From Bacillota bacterium (GTDB lineage: Bacteria; Bacillota; Clostridia; Lachnospirales; Lachnospiraceae), in contig JAEZNB010000088.1 of NCBI GenBank assembly GCA_023441965.1, positions 1 to 52,384 on the forward strand: a stretch of DNA of 52,384 nucleotides. The letters run 5' to 3'. Of the stretch, positions 34,236 through 43,654 are shown one piece after another. Position numbers and translations under genes: made by a program. Below the pieces are notes generated by a model. The model was not told where the DNA came from and did not search any database. It saw only the letters and a list, made by a program, of their open reading frames with translations. Every line of letters begins with the position of its first letter. Positions within the stretch are counted from its first letter, which is position 1.

Positions 34236-35636
34236 GTGAATAAAGATAGAGCATATAAGAAGAAAAGGACAGGAATCGGAAGTTGGTTTCTGTTCTTTGG
34301 ACATTCCTTCCGAAAGGGCGATTTGATTACGAAGCTGTCCTTTCTCATCTTGGGACTCTCCAACCTGGTCAGAGGCCAGGTAATCAAGGGCTTACTCTTC
34401 CTGTCAGCGGAGCTGCTATATCTGAATTACATGCTGACCACCGGGATCGGTGCTCTGAAGGGTATAAGAACCTTGGGTACGAAGCAGCAGGGGATGGTTA
34501 TGGATGAGAGCCTAGGCATCTTCGTTGTACAGCAGGGGGATAACTCCATGTTGATCTTACTGTCAGGTGTCATCGCTTTGGCAGTTACGATTCTCTTTAT
34601 TACGGTATGGAGAGCCGGGATCAAGGCCGCTTATGAAGCACAGATGCTGAAGGAACAGGGGAAGAAGCTGCCAGGCTTTGTCGATGATGTCCGTTCCTAC
34701 TTTGACAGTAAGCTGAACCGTACGCTGATGACCCTGCCACTGACCGGAATACTACTGTTTACGGTCCTGCCCCTCTTCTTCATGATTTTGATTGCTTTTA
34801 CGAATTTTGATAATGCCCATCAGCCACCCGGTAATCTGTTCACCTGGGTGGGCTTACAGAACTTTAAAACGATCCTGCTGTCCGGTCAGACTATAGCGAA
34901 GACCTTCTGGCCGGTTTTGGGCTGGACCCTGGTCTGGGCAGTGTTTGCCACCGGACTGAACTATCTGGGCGGAATTCTTCTGGCCCTCCTGATCAATAAG
35001 GAGGGAGTAAGATGGAAGGGCTTCTGGAGAACCATGTTCGTTATTTCCATTGCCGTGCCCCAGTTTGTATCCCTGCTGGTGGTAAGAACCATGCTGAATG
35101 ATAACGGTGCCATCAATATGCTGCTTCGGGATCTGGGACTGATCGGCCCCAAGGACTACCTTCCGTTTTTATCGGATCCTACCTGGGCCAGGATAACCGT
35201 CATCATAGTGAACCTATGGGTCGGTATTCCTTATACGATGCTGGTAACCAGCGGTATCCTCTCCAATATTCCAAAGGATCTCTATGAAGCTGCCAGGGTG
35301 GATGGAGCGAAGCCCCGGGTGATCTTCCGGAAGATCACGATGCCCTATGTCCTCTTCGTAACCATGCCCTATCTGATTACACAGTTCATCGGAAATATCA
35401 ATAACTTTAACGTCATCTACTTCCTGACCGGCGGTGGTCCGGCAACACTGGAATACTATCAGGCAGGAAAGACAGACCTTCTGGTCACCTGGTTATATAA
35501 ACTGACGACAGGAACGATGAAGGATTATTCCTTTGCTTCCACGATCGGTATCCTGGTATTTGTCCTATCCGCAGTCTTCTCCCTGACAGCTTATCGACGG
35601 ACAGCATCCTATAAGAGAGAGGAGGACTTCCAATAA
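34236..35636 (+). CDS. malF: Maltodextrin ABC transporter permease MalF
   Basis: 466-residue inner permease with extra N-terminal helices (about 30-60 and 100-125), a feature of MalF proteins. Six core helices of the binding-protein-dependent transport domain follow. The EAA loop reads EAARVDGAKPRVIFRKITMP, which docks on the ATPase. The GTG start at 34236 has AAGGAGGGC upstream. The stop TAA overlaps the ATG of malG by one base, indicating translational coupling. It forms the membrane channel with MalG. The ATPase partner (MsmX/MalK type) is not in this window. Confidence 0.94.
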   Translation: MNKDRAYKKKRTGIGSWFLFFGHSFRKGDLITKLSFLILGLSNLVRGQVIKGLLFLSAELLYLNYMLTTGIGALKGIRTLGTKQQGMVMDESLGIFVVQQGDNSMLILLSGVIALAVTILFITVWRAGIKAAYEAQMLKEQGKKLPGFVDDVRSYFDSKLNRTLMTLPLTGILLFTVLPLFFMILIAFTNFDNAHQPPGNLFTWVGLQNFKTILLSGQTIAKTFWPVLGWTLVWAVFATGLNYLGGILLALLINKEGVRWKGFWRTMFVISIAVPQFVSLLVVRTMLNDNGAINMLLRDLGLIGPKDYLPFLSDPTWARITVIIVNLWVGIPYTMLVTSGILSNIPKDLYEAARVDGAKPRVIFRKITMPYVLFVTMPYLITQFIGNINNFNVIYFLTGGGPATLEYYQAGKTDLLVTWLYKLTTGTMKDYSFASTIGILVFVLSAVFSLTAYRRTASYKREEDFQ

Positions 35637-36490
35637 TGAAGAGGAATAAAAGACCTGTAAAGAAGATAGTTAGTCTGACGATGTCCCATCTGGTACTGGC
35701 AGTCCTGTCTGCGATCTGGCTGGTGCCGATCCTATGGGTGATCCTGACCTCCTTCCGGGGAGAACAGCTTTCTTATGTGCCCTATTTCTGGCCCAAGTCC
35801 TTTACCTTGGGTAATTATTCCAAGCTCTTTACAGATACGGCACAGTTTTATTTTCCCAAGTGGTTTATGAATACCCTGATTGTTGCCATCTTCTCCTGTT
35901 TACTGTCGACCTTTTATGTGCTGTCCATCAGCTATGCGATCTCCAGGTTAAGGTTCAGGATGAGAAAGCCCTTTATGAATGTGGCCTTGATTCTGGGTAT
36001 GTTTCCGGGCTTTATGTCCATGATCGCGGTTTATTACATCCTGAAGGGATTGAATATGACCCAGTCCCTCACCTCCCTGGTGCTGGTATACTCCGGTGGA
36101 GCCGGCTTAGGCTTCTATATTGCCAAGGGCTTCTTTGATACGATACCCAAATCGATTGATGAGGCTGCCATGATCGATGGTGCCTCCAGATGGAAGGTGT
36201 TTACGAGAATTACGATTCCCCTGTCCAGACCGATCATCATCTACACAATTCTGACCTCCTTTATTACACCTTGGACGGATTATATCTTCGTCAGTGTCAT
36301 CATGGGAGATAACTATGATAAATATACGGTAGCCCGGGGCTTATATAAGATGCTGGAGAAGGAGTTCATTCAGACCTGGTATACGAGATTCGCTGCCGGA
36401 GCCGTATTGGTCTCCATACCGATTGCCCTGCTTTTCATCATCATGCAGCGCTATTATACCCAGGGGGTATCCGGTGCGGTGAAGGGTTAA
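35636..36490 (+). CDS. malG: Maltodextrin ABC transporter permease MalG
   Basis: 284-residue permease with six membrane helices and the EAA loop DEAAMIDGASRWKVFTRITIPLSRP in outline (well conserved EAA...G motif). It pairs with MalF. GGAGG lies within the end of malF, and the start codon overlaps the malF stop (TAATG). Sequence and length are typical of MalG/CUT1-family proteins. Confidence 0.94.
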   Translation: MKRNKRPVKKIVSLTMSHLVLAVLSAIWLVPILWVILTSFRGEQLSYVPYFWPKSFTLGNYSKLFTDTAQFYFPKWFMNTLIVAIFSCLLSTFYVLSISYAISRLRFRMRKPFMNVALILGMFPGFMSMIAVYYILKGLNMTQSLTSLVLVYSGGAGLGFYIAKGFFDTIPKSIDEAAMIDGASRWKVFTRITIPLSRPIIIYTILTSFITPWTDYIFVSVIMGDNYDKYTVARGLYKMLEKEFIQTWYTRFAAGAVLVSIPIALLFIIMQRYYTQGVSGAVKG

Positions 36491-36580
36491 AAAGCCCAGG
36501 CCTCCTTCAGAGAAGGCGGCTTCTTTGTCATAGGAAGCTGAATGGGAGGATGGCTCCCAGCGTAATAGTGCTAAATCACC

Positions 36581-36630
36581 ATCCGTACGGATAAGGCGGC
36601 CGGTCACAGTCTTAGCCGTACGGATTTTCT
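36581..36630 (+). terminator. Intrinsic terminator or attenuator between malG and the amylase gene
   Basis: ATCCGTACGG (36581-36590) pairs with CCGTACGGAT (36616-36625), a 10-bp GC-rich stem followed by TTTTCT. It may reduce read-through into the amylase gene. The arms are themselves palindromic. Confidence 0.6.
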
Positions 36631-36673
36631 ATCGGCAGATCCCGAGATATGATAAGAATGGAGGATAGGAAGG

Positions 36674-38443
36674 ATGAAGCTTGTTTGGTATGGTATCCTC
36701 ATACTGACCGTGCTTACCTTGTCAGGCTGTGGCAAGAATAGCCCCGGGGCAAGGAAGCAGGATGAGAGCAGAACCTTGACAGAGGACAGGGGGCAGGCTC
36801 CGGCTTCAGAAGCTTCAGGAGAGGATAAGGGACAGGAAGTGAGTGAGACGAAGGATATGGAGGAATCGAAGAAGAGTATCCCGGAATATAAGTATGATCA
36901 GGAGCTACAGCTGATTGAGGATAACTACAGAACCTACTATGAAGTATTTTTATATTCCTTCTGTGACAGTAACGGAGATGGGATCGGGGACATCCGGGGA
37001 CTGATCTCCAAGCTGGATTACATCAATGATGGGAATCCGGCTACAGCAACGGATCTGGGGTTTACGGGGATCTGGCTGATGCCCATTATGCCCGCGAATA
37101 CCTATCATAAATATGATGTGAAGGATTATTATGCCATTGATCCGGAATACGGGACGCCGGAGGACTTTAAGCTACTGCTGGAGGAATGCGGTAAGCGTGG
37201 TATTCGGGTCCTATTGGATCTGGTGATCAACCATTCCTCCCAGCTCCATCCCTGGTTCCTATCTGCCTTAAGAAGTCTGGCGATCGAACCCTGCGGGCAG
37301 GAGACCTGTGGCCATGAGAAGCTCTGCAGACAGCACAATCCCTATGTGAATTACTACAACTTCGTCCAGGGTAAACCGGACAAGGGAAGCTACTACAGCA
37401 CCGGTGTCGGAGACTGGTATTATGAAGCGGTATTCTCCTCAAATATGCCGGATTTTAACCTGGGGGATGAGAATCTAAGAAGGGATATTGAGGACATCAT
37501 GTCCTACTGGCTTGCGCTTGGTGTGGATGGCTTCCGCCTGGATGCAGCCCTGCATTACTATTCCAATGATACAGAGAAGAATATAGAGGTTCTCACCTGG
37601 CTGAATGACTTCCTGAAGGGGAAGAAGTCAGATTATTATATGGTGGCGGAGGTCTGGACGAATTTCTCCACCTTTGCCAAATATTACGCCAGCGGCATTG
37701 ACAGTGTATTTAACTTTGCCTTCTCGGCGGAAAGCGGGAAGATCGTTAAAACCCTGAACTACTCAGGTGCAGAGAACTCAGTCAAGGCCTTTGGAGAAGC
37801 AATGCTCCAGGTGCAGCAGGGGCTGAAGAGATATTCCCCCATAGCCATTGATGCCCCCTTCTTTACCAACCATGATACTGCCCGAGCTGCCGGCTTCTTC
37901 TCCGGCAATGCCGTCAAGACCAAGATGGCAGGAGGCTTGAATCTGATGATGGGCGGGAATGCCTTCGTCTATTACGGTGAGGAGCTGGGTATGAGCGGAA
38001 GTGGCAGGGACGAGAATAAGAGAGCGCCCATGTACTGGTCCGAGACCGACCGGACCGGTATGACAACCGGTCCAAAGGATATGGAGGCAGTCAGGCATTC
38101 CTTCGGTTCCCTGGAGGAACAGAGTAAGGACCCGCTTTCGATCTATCATTATTATAAGAGAGCGATCAGGCTCCGCAATGAGAATCCGGAGATAGCACAG
38201 GGAGAAATCACTCTGATCGAGGATATCCCTGATCCCGACCTCTGTGCCCTTATTAAGACCTATCGGGGCAGCAGGATCATCCTGCTGTATAATATCTCAG
38301 ACCGGGAGAAGACGGTCAGTCTTAGCAAAAGCCAATATGCTTATCAAGGAATTCGCGGATATCTGTCAGCCACCGGTGAAGAAGTGATGCTGGAGGGAGA
38401 GACCATAACCTTGCCTCCCTATTCCATCGGAATTCTGAAGTAG
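36674..38443 (+). CDS. Cell-surface GH13 alpha-amylase lipoprotein
   Basis: 589-residue exported lipoprotein with lipobox LSGC (Cys19) and a Glu/Lys/Ser-rich linker (about 20-75), then a GH13 catalytic barrel. Catalytic residues are nucleophile Asp290 in DGFRLDAALH, acid/base Glu326 in VAEVW and Asp401 in TNHDTAR. The conserved LLDLVINHSS region is present. The domain starts ...YEVFLYSFCDSNGDGIGD, typical of neopullulanase/alpha-amylase groups with a calcium-binding DSNGDG loop. An insert with Cys-rich CGQETCGHEKLC (about 215-226) is unusual. It degrades starch outside the membrane for the MalEFG importer. Confidence 0.94.
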   Translation: MKLVWYGILILTVLTLSGCGKNSPGARKQDESRTLTEDRGQAPASEASGEDKGQEVSETKDMEESKKSIPEYKYDQELQLIEDNYRTYYEVFLYSFCDSNGDGIGDIRGLISKLDYINDGNPATATDLGFTGIWLMPIMPANTYHKYDVKDYYAIDPEYGTPEDFKLLLEECGKRGIRVLLDLVINHSSQLHPWFLSALRSLAIEPCGQETCGHEKLCRQHNPYVNYYNFVQGKPDKGSYYSTGVGDWYYEAVFSSNMPDFNLGDENLRRDIEDIMSYWLALGVDGFRLDAALHYYSNDTEKNIEVLTWLNDFLKGKKSDYYMVAEVWTNFSTFAKYYASGIDSVFNFAFSAESGKIVKTLNYSGAENSVKAFGEAMLQVQQGLKRYSPIAIDAPFFTNHDTARAAGFFSGNAVKTKMAGGLNLMMGGNAFVYYGEELGMSGSGRDENKRAPMYWSETDRTGMTTGPKDMEAVRHSFGSLEEQSKDPLSIYHYYKRAIRLRNENPEIAQGEITLIEDIPDPDLCALIKTYRGSRIILLYNISDREKTVSLSKSQYAYQGIRGYLSATGEEVMLEGETITLPPYSIGILK

Positions 38444-38480
38444 GAAGGCTCCATATGACTATAGATGATTGTTATAAATC

Positions 38481-38509
38481 TTGAAACCCTCAGCCGCTTG
38501 GTTTATAAT
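38481..38509 (+). promoter_or_regulatory. Promoter of the twin ABC transporter genes
   Basis: TTGAAA (38481-38486), a 17-bp spacer and a perfect TATAAT (38504-38509). The predicted start is about 100 bp before the first ABC gene. Confidence 0.7.
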
Positions 38510-38618
38510 GGTAAAAACGATGCAAGCAGCCAGATTTCCCAGAGCTTTATTCGGACAAGACAGCAGAGCGGACCGTAAAGCAGGATAGAGGCACGGGTTA
38601 GGGCAGAACGGAGCTTTT

Positions 38619-40961
38619 ATGATAAGAGTGGAAGGATTGGAGAAGGTCTTTCATAAGAATTCAAAGAAGCTGAAGGAGATTCATGCAATCAGGCAGACCT
38701 CGGTCACCTTTGAGGATACCGGACTGGTATGTATCCTTGGAGAAAGCGGATCAGGTAAAACCACTCTGCTGAATGTGATCGGTGGCTTAGAGGACTTCGA
38801 TCAGGGAGAGCTGCAGATTGAAGAAACAAAGCTGACGAAGTATTCCTATCCTAAGTATGAGGATCTCCGGAGTAAAGCTTTGAGTTATATCTTCCAGAAC
38901 TATCTGCTTCTGGAGGAGTATTCGGTAGAGTATAATATCAGAATTGCTTTATCCCCCTTTGACCTGACAGAGGAGGAAGGAAAGGAGAGAACGGCCTATG
39001 CAATGGAGAAGCTGGGAATTAAAAAGCTTCAGAACAAGCTGGTCTCACAGCTGTCTGGAGGTCAGAAGCAGCGTGTTTCCATCGCCAGGGCAATCGTAAA
39101 GTCACCCAGGATCATTTTTGCGGACGAGCCTTCCGGCAATCTGGATGAGGTGAACACCTACGCGATCATGAATATCCTTAAGAAGCTTTCCAAGGAACGG
39201 CTGATTCTGATGGTTACCCATAACCGGCATATTGCAGCCTGTTATGCTGACCGTGTGATCACCATCAGCAAGGGAAGGATCATTGAGGACGTACAGAACA
39301 ACGAAGGTGGAGCTATGCAGCGCTTTTATGATGCCAACCTCTACCTGAGGGAATATGATAAGAAGGTAATCAGGGACTCCAGGGTGGAGGTTCGTATCTA
39401 TGGGGAGCCAACAGAAGAGCTTGTTTTACAGGTGGTCTGGGACAAGGGAAAGTATTACCTGCAGCAGGCGGAGAAGAGAACGGAATGCGTGATTCTGACC
39501 GATCAGTCCGAGCTGCAGATGATCGATGCTCCGATGCGGTCCTACAATGAAATCGAAGATGTAGACTTTACCTTACCGGACCTGCCGGAAAGAAGTAAGC
39601 GCATTCCCTGGAGACTGATCAGGGATATCTCCGGAGCCATGTTCCGGGCCTTGGGAAAGAGACAGCTTTATCTAAAGCTGATTTTTATTATCTGTACCCT
39701 CCTATTGACTCTGGCTTCTGCCTCCTTTTTCAGTGTGTTTCAGGCAGACAAAAAGGCCTTTATCACCTCAGACAGCCATTTTGTAACAGTAAATCTAAAG
39801 AAGAATCAACCGATGAATGAGGATATCTTTGCCGAATACAGAAGGCAGCTATGTGAGCAGCTGGCTCAGGCAAAGCTGGGCAGACTTGTGATAGATACCA
39901 ACTATACCCATCTGGAAGGCTACAATATCTATTCAAGGGCTGTCCTTAGCATATATGGTCAGAGCTATACCCAGCTGAAGCTTCTGTCCGAAAAGCTGAT
40001 GGATCATTCCATCGTACCCATGGATTACTTGGACAGTAAGGATATCATTTTAGGTGAACCGGGCAGCGGCAGCTTTGACATAGTGATAGACAGATGGATT
40101 GCTGACAGGATCCTGGAGTCGGATCATTATATCTTCCGTTCTTATCACACCTATGAGGATTTCATTGGTACAGAGATTGTCGCTACGGCCCAAAAGGATC
40201 TGGGAAGGCCTCTGGTAATTACCGGGATCAGTGATACCGGAGAACCTACGGTCTATATGAATAAGTATCTGATGCTCTTCCTGATGAGATGGCCGGAGCG
40301 CATCAAATATGGAGAGAGTAACCTGCTTCAGGTGATAACAGACCGTATAGAGGAGCCGGGCAAATTGGAGCTTCTGATCGATTCCGACTATGAGGAACTG
40401 ATTGTGGACTGTGTCTCTTATGTATGTCAGTTTCAAATCTACACCGAGGATACCAAGGCTGTGATGGATTATCTGAACAAATGTCAGGAGGAGTTCAGTG
40501 ATAAGGCAGTCGGTATCGACTTTTACTGTAAGGCGGAGGATCAGCTGGACCGCTATTACGAGGAGCAGGGTGAGCTGATTAAGAGTATCACCATAGCAGC
40601 GGTCGCTATCATTCTTCTTTCTCTGATTATCGTATACTTTACCCTGCAGTCCTATGCGGATAGCCAGAAGACCTCTCTGATGATTTATGTCATCCTTGGT
40701 ATTAAAAGAAGGAATGTTATCCTGGCCTATGCCACCCAGCTGCTTCGATTGATGGGCTACACAATCTTACCGGTATTTATCCTTAGCAGTGTTCTGATTA
40801 AGGTAATATCCGGACTGAAGCTTCTGGAGCTGGAGATCGTCTATCCATGGCTGACGGTGACCGGTATCCTGGGCCTTAACATACTCCTTTACATTGCCCT
40901 GGCCCTGCTTCCTGTCCGCAGGATGCTGAAGAAGCCACCGGCACATATTGGTCTGTACTAG
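38619..40961 (+). CDS. ABC transporter ATPase-permease fusion, MacB/FtsX type (first of pair)
   Basis: 780-residue fusion. The ATPase domain (1-225) has Walker A GESGSGKT (41-48), signature LSGGQ (145-149), Walker B IIFADE (165-170) and switch His201. A linker of about 120 residues follows, then membrane helix 1 (about 353-373), an extracellular domain of about 280 residues, and three C-terminal helices (about 656-678, 706-726, 744-766) with an FtsX-like loop. This is MacB topology, mechanotransmission rather than classical transport. Such proteins handle antimicrobial peptides, lipoproteins or envelope signals. GGAGC lies before the ATG. The second fusion begins 13 bp after its stop. Confidence 0.88.
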   Translation: MIRVEGLEKVFHKNSKKLKEIHAIRQTSVTFEDTGLVCILGESGSGKTTLLNVIGGLEDFDQGELQIEETKLTKYSYPKYEDLRSKALSYIFQNYLLLEEYSVEYNIRIALSPFDLTEEEGKERTAYAMEKLGIKKLQNKLVSQLSGGQKQRVSIARAIVKSPRIIFADEPSGNLDEVNTYAIMNILKKLSKERLILMVTHNRHIAACYADRVITISKGRIIEDVQNNEGGAMQRFYDANLYLREYDKKVIRDSRVEVRIYGEPTEELVLQVVWDKGKYYLQQAEKRTECVILTDQSELQMIDAPMRSYNEIEDVDFTLPDLPERSKRIPWRLIRDISGAMFRALGKRQLYLKLIFIICTLLLTLASASFFSVFQADKKAFITSDSHFVTVNLKKNQPMNEDIFAEYRRQLCEQLAQAKLGRLVIDTNYTHLEGYNIYSRAVLSIYGQSYTQLKLLSEKLMDHSIVPMDYLDSKDIILGEPGSGSFDIVIDRWIADRILESDHYIFRSYHTYEDFIGTEIVATAQKDLGRPLVITGISDTGEPTVYMNKYLMLFLMRWPERIKYGESNLLQVITDRIEEPGKLELLIDSDYEELIVDCVSYVCQFQIYTEDTKAVMDYLNKCQEEFSDKAVGIDFYCKAEDQLDRYYEEQGELIKSITIAAVAIILLSLIIVYFTLQSYADSQKTSLMIYVILGIKRRNVILAYATQLLRLMGYTILPVFILSSVLIKVISGLKLLELEIVYPWLTVTGILGLNILLYIALALLPVRRMLKKPPAHIGLY

Positions 40962-40974
40962 GGGGAGGAACCTT

Positions 40975-43299
40975 ATGGGAGAGTATATATTAGTACTGGA
41001 GAATATATCGAAGTATTATGTTTCCGACGGCAAGGTAACCCCGGCTTTACATAAGATTGATCTGACTCTGCGCAAGGGGGAGTTGGTTGCAATCACCGGT
41101 GAAAGCGGTTCGGGAAAGACAACCCTGCTGAATCTGATCAGCGGAAGCCTGATTCCTGACAGCGGTGAAATCTATTATTCCGGCACAAAGCTCTCGGAAT
41201 ATGATCAGGAACATCTGGAGGATTATCAGAAGAATCAAATCGGCTTCGTCTACCAGGACTTCAAGCTGATTCCGCATTATACGGTGCTTGAGAATATCAT
41301 GGGCGCCATGCTGCTCCAGGGTTTTCCTTCCGACAAGGCTAGGATGAGAGCGGAAGAGGTGCTGAAACAGGTAGGGATGGAGCAGTATTCCGACTTTAAG
41401 GCCGGCAAGCTGTCAGCCGGACAGAAGCAGAGATTAAGTATAGCCAGAGTCCTGGCGAAGGAATCCAAGATTATCATAGCCGATGAACCGACTGCTAATC
41501 TGGACAAGGATACGGGAGCACAGATTATGGAGCTCTTAAAAACCATGTCCAAGGATCATCTGGTACTTATCGTTACCCATAATTTTGAAGAGGCCAAGGG
41601 TTATGCATCCAGGATGATCAGAATTCATGGCGGTAAAATAGAGGATGATTATGTTCTGGATCAGCCGATAGGGCCAGAGGAAGAAGCTCTTGCCGGGATG
41701 GAGCAGAAGCCGGCAGGGGTAGCATACAAGGCCGGGACGATGAGAAAATCAAGGATTACAGGGCATTTTCTTAGATGGAATCTGAAGAACGGGATCGGTA
41801 AGGGAGCGCTGCTCACCCTTCTCTTGTTACTGGCTGCTGTCATGTCACTGGTTTTCTTCAATCTCTATCATCGCAATACGGATCAGGCAATTGCCATGAA
41901 TTATGATGCTTCAGCCTTTCGCAATATGGACGATAAGAGAATCATCATCCGAAATCGGGATGATGCTCCTATGACCAAGGAGGACAGGGAGTTCTTTCAG
42001 AAGCTTACCTATGTGACGGATTCGGAGCTTTATGATTGTGTGACGGATATCAATTATTATGCTCTGGAGGGTATAGACTACCGGTATCAGTATTATCGGA
42101 ATAACTACCGAGACATGACCATATTAAGAAATGACCGTTTCATGAGGTCCGCCTCCAGCCTGGAGGCTGCTGACCTCCTAGAGGGCAGACTTCCGGAAGG
42201 TATCGACGAAATTGTTGTCAGCTCCACGGACAAGGGACTTCTGGGCAAAAAGCTGACCACCTATTTCAATCAGGGGATCTACTCATTATGGGGAACGGAT
42301 TGTTATTGTATCAGACATCTGAAGGTAGTCGGTCTGGCTGGGGGTGACAGCGGACAGGTTTATTTTTCGGATGAATTGTGCGATATGTTCTCGGCTATGT
42401 ATGCAGGCTCCTCAGTACGCTTGTTTTACAATTGGAATGCTTCTCTGCAGAATTATGGAAAGGCCAGCTGGATCATACCTGTGATCGATGTCAGCCTTGA
42501 GGACAATACGGTTGCCCTGACTACAGAATACAGAACGGTTGTCATCCCTCCGCCCTATGGAGAGTGCCTGCTGCAGGTACACCCCTTTAACGATTCCTCA
42601 GGCAATCACAGTAAGGAGCTAAAGGTAAAGGTGGTGGATACGCTTATTACGGAAGAGAAGACCCAGAGGCTCACCCTTGATGGATGGGAGGGTATCTATT
42701 TTGATGAAAACAGCTATCCTTATGCCGAGGTAAGTGAAGCGCTGTTCTACAGGATTTATGACAGCGGCAGCAGTCAGATGTCGGTCTATATCGATGATTA
42801 TGTCCATACGGACGAGGTATTGAGGCAGATCAGAAAAGCAGGAGACTATATCGCAGACAGTGCTTACCGTCTGTCAAGAAGCGGATTTGACAAGGTCAAG
42901 GAGCAAAATAGAAAGCAGGTAATCTTCTCGGCCCTGTTCTCCTTGTTTATTCTTGGGATCGGCACGGTGATTCTGGTCAACGCCTTACTATTCCTTCGGA
43001 AGAAGGATTATGTGACCTTGATCAACATCGGAATGAATCGCTTCCAGCTCTGGAGAATCACCGCTTATGAGCTTCTTCTTTATACAATGGCTGCCCTTGC
43101 GGTTACCGTTGGTCTGCTTATCCTCTTATATACCAAGCAGGTGGGAAGCATTATGGAATATCTGAAATACTTCGAACCAAGGCATTATGGGTATTGTGCC
43201 TTCTATTATATGATCGTAATCGGAGTAACAGCGACAGTAACCTGCGGAGTGCTCTTTCGGATGGTCAGGACACGGACCAAGAAGGCGGACAAGGTCTAA
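40975..43299 (+). CDS. ABC transporter ATPase-permease fusion, MacB/FtsX type (second of pair)
   Basis: 774-residue fusion with the same plan as its neighbour. Walker A GESGSGKT lies at 42-49, signature LSAGQ at 146-150 (Gly to Ala relative to LSGGQ), Walker B IIIADE at 166-171 and switch His202. Membrane helix 1 is at about 277-296, a large exposed domain follows, and three helices lie near the C-terminus. GGGGGAGG lies just before the ATG at 40975, and an in-frame ATG at 40948 inside the previous gene is rejected. The two are probably co-translated and may form a heterodimer. No sensor kinase or regulator is adjacent, so the substrate is unknown. Confidence 0.88.
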   Translation: MGEYILVLENISKYYVSDGKVTPALHKIDLTLRKGELVAITGESGSGKTTLLNLISGSLIPDSGEIYYSGTKLSEYDQEHLEDYQKNQIGFVYQDFKLIPHYTVLENIMGAMLLQGFPSDKARMRAEEVLKQVGMEQYSDFKAGKLSAGQKQRLSIARVLAKESKIIIADEPTANLDKDTGAQIMELLKTMSKDHLVLIVTHNFEEAKGYASRMIRIHGGKIEDDYVLDQPIGPEEEALAGMEQKPAGVAYKAGTMRKSRITGHFLRWNLKNGIGKGALLTLLLLLAAVMSLVFFNLYHRNTDQAIAMNYDASAFRNMDDKRIIIRNRDDAPMTKEDREFFQKLTYVTDSELYDCVTDINYYALEGIDYRYQYYRNNYRDMTILRNDRFMRSASSLEAADLLEGRLPEGIDEIVVSSTDKGLLGKKLTTYFNQGIYSLWGTDCYCIRHLKVVGLAGGDSGQVYFSDELCDMFSAMYAGSSVRLFYNWNASLQNYGKASWIIPVIDVSLEDNTVALTTEYRTVVIPPPYGECLLQVHPFNDSSGNHSKELKVKVVDTLITEEKTQRLTLDGWEGIYFDENSYPYAEVSEALFYRIYDSGSSQMSVYIDDYVHTDEVLRQIRKAGDYIADSAYRLSRSGFDKVKEQNRKQVIFSALFSLFILGIGTVILVNALLFLRKKDYVTLINIGMNRFQLWRITAYELLLYTMAALAVTVGLLILLYTKQVGSIMEYLKYFEPRHYGYCAFYYMIVIGVTATVTCGVLFRMVRTRTKKADKV

Positions 43300-43317
43300 G
43301 AACCTTGCTTACAATAA

Positions 43318-43353
43318 TCAGGCTGTGACAGGAAATTCCCTTTCACAGCCTGA
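43318..43353. terminator. Hairpin between converging genes
   Basis: TCAGGCTGTGA (43318-43328) and TCACAGCCTGA (43343-43353) form an 11-bp perfect stem. Tails on both sides are only weakly T-rich, so termination strength is uncertain. Confidence 0.5.
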
Positions 43354-43369
43354 AGTGTTATGGTGGGAT

Positions 43370-43642
43370 TTATTTTTTGGGCATCATCTTCCGAAGCATT
43401 TCGAATTGAGCCTTTTCCTTGGGAGACATGTTCTTAGTGAAGATTTCCATCAGAATATCGCTTTCATCCTTGCTAAAGGTGAGATTCTGTTCCTTTAGCT
43501 TTTTGTTCGTATTCATCAGAAGAGGGATTAATTTATCCATCGATTTACCTTCGGCTTCCCTGATTATCTCTAAGAAAATGGCAAGCTTGCGGGGATCCAC
43601 GTTTTTCATTTTGGGGTGATTCGTCCACGAAGTATCAGCCAT
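43370..43642 (-). CDS. Small helical protein of unknown function, linked to next gene
   Basis: 90-residue, charged, all-helical protein with no signal peptide, ending in SPKEKAQFEMLRKMMPKK. The C-terminal P..(K/Q)..FE.LR motif is also found at the end of the larger protein encoded just upstream (43655-44416). The ATG at 43642 has AAGGAG 8 bp upstream, and an ATG two codons earlier is too close to it. The gap to the upstream gene is 12 bp, so the two form an operon. No family is recognised. It lies next to the ABC fusion and luxS genes but is probably not functionally tied to them. Confidence 0.7.
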   Translation of the reverse strand: MADTSWTNHPKMKNVDPRKLAIFLEIIREAEGKSMDKLIPLLMNTNKKLKEQNLTFSKDESDILMEIFTKNMSPKEKAQFEMLRKMMPKK

Positions 43643-43654
43643 AGTCATCGCTCC

